Source of the DNA: Cloacibacterium sp046296655
Lineage (GTDB): Bacteria > Bacteroidota > Bacteroidia > Flavobacteriales > Weeksellaceae
DNA: 49,404 bases
Assembly (NCBI GenBank): GCA_046296655.1
Contig: JBKBLE010000018.1
Location: 1-49,404, forward strand
Direction: 5' to 3'
Positions within the stretch are counted from its first letter, which is position 1. Each line of letters opens with the position of its first letter. The notes beneath the pieces were generated by a model, which was not told the DNA's origin, searched no databases, and worked only from the letters and a program-made list of their open reading frames with translations. Made by a program: the position numbers and the translations under genes. This document shows, one piece after another, positions 49,374 to 49,404 of this stretch.

Positions 49374-49404
49374 AAATTTCCACAATTCTCTGGTGACAAA
49401 ATTT
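49374..49404 (-). pseudogene. Duplicated 3' end of the transposase gene, copy 3 (cut by the window edge)
   Basis: 31 bases identical to 49207-49237 and 48377-48407 before the window ends. The array therefore continues outside. Confidence 0.85.

Noticed and set aside
48993..49399. Open frames of 60-80 codons on the - strand in the right-hand array
   Set aside because: They are made entirely of 15- and 36-bp repeats plus the duplicated transposase end, begin at TTG, and have no promoter or family match; described as repeats instead.
48225..49404. CRISPR array
   Set aside because: The repeats are contiguous or palindromic, there are no unique spacers of even length and no cas genes; a RAYT gene explains the context better.

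Overview
The window is low-GC chromosomal DNA from a member of the Bacteroidota, most likely a Flavobacteriia species of the Weeksellaceae (Chryseobacterium/Cloacibacterium type). The clues are many upstream boxes matching the Bacteroidota promoter element TAnnTTTG, a subtilase with a type IX secretion (T9SS) C-terminal sorting domain, a fused E1 alpha/beta 2-oxoacid dehydrogenase, many lipoproteins with a Cys-Lys-Lys or Cys-Asn-Lys start, and little sign of Shine-Dalgarno sequences. The genus is inference; no rRNA is present.

Layout. 1-5.8 kb: a + strand operon for a type I secretion-like trio (ABC exporter, HlyD-like adaptor, TolC-like outer membrane protein) with a DUF493 gene translationally coupled at its end, then a TIGR01777 epimerase. 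The exporter's ATPase domain has lost most of its catalytic motifs. 5.8-10.4 kb: small - strand housekeeping genes (ArsC-like, deoxynucleoside kinase, glutaminyl cyclase lipoprotein, SRPBCC, DUF1569, Crp/Fnr regulator). 10.5-14.3 kb: a second tripartite exporter on the - strand (TolC, HlyD lipoprotein, ABC-2 permease) with no ATPase. 14.4-22.3 kb: a SWIM zinc-finger protein and a 2010-residue alpha-2-macroglobulin-like protein whose coding sequence carries several short dispersed repeats in frame. 22.4-24.5 kb: UbiA-like membrane protein, recF and a DciA-like gene. 24.5-28.3 kb: PF10136 membrane protein, mtgA and an orphan metal/cobalamin-type binding lipoprotein. 28.3-30.6 kb: tRNA-Arg(ACG), a GldA-like ATPase and a split ThrE exporter. 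30.7-39.0 kb: an outer-membrane beta-barrel protein and a complete tetR-tolC-adaptor-RND efflux operon. 39.1-43.7 kb: dnaE, with a complete DEDDh exonuclease domain fused at its N-terminus. 43.9-48.2 kb: secreted S8 protease and fused E1 dehydrogenase.

The right end (48.2 kb to the edge) is the most unusual region. A REP-associated tyrosine transposase (RAYT, Y1/HUH) gene sits inside an array of 33-bp perfect hairpins, 15-bp tandem repeats and 36-bp tandem repeats. The last 46 bp of the transposase gene are duplicated twice more in the array, each time in the same hairpin/15-mer/36-mer setting but without the transposase body. This looks like an autonomous unit with two 167-bp-period, internally deleted, non-autonomous derivatives. 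The array runs off the window edge.

Three separate envelope-spanning export systems within 39 kb, plus recurrent hairpin terminators at convergent or operon ends, give a compact, export-rich chromosomal segment. No prophage, CRISPR array or plasmid functions were seen.
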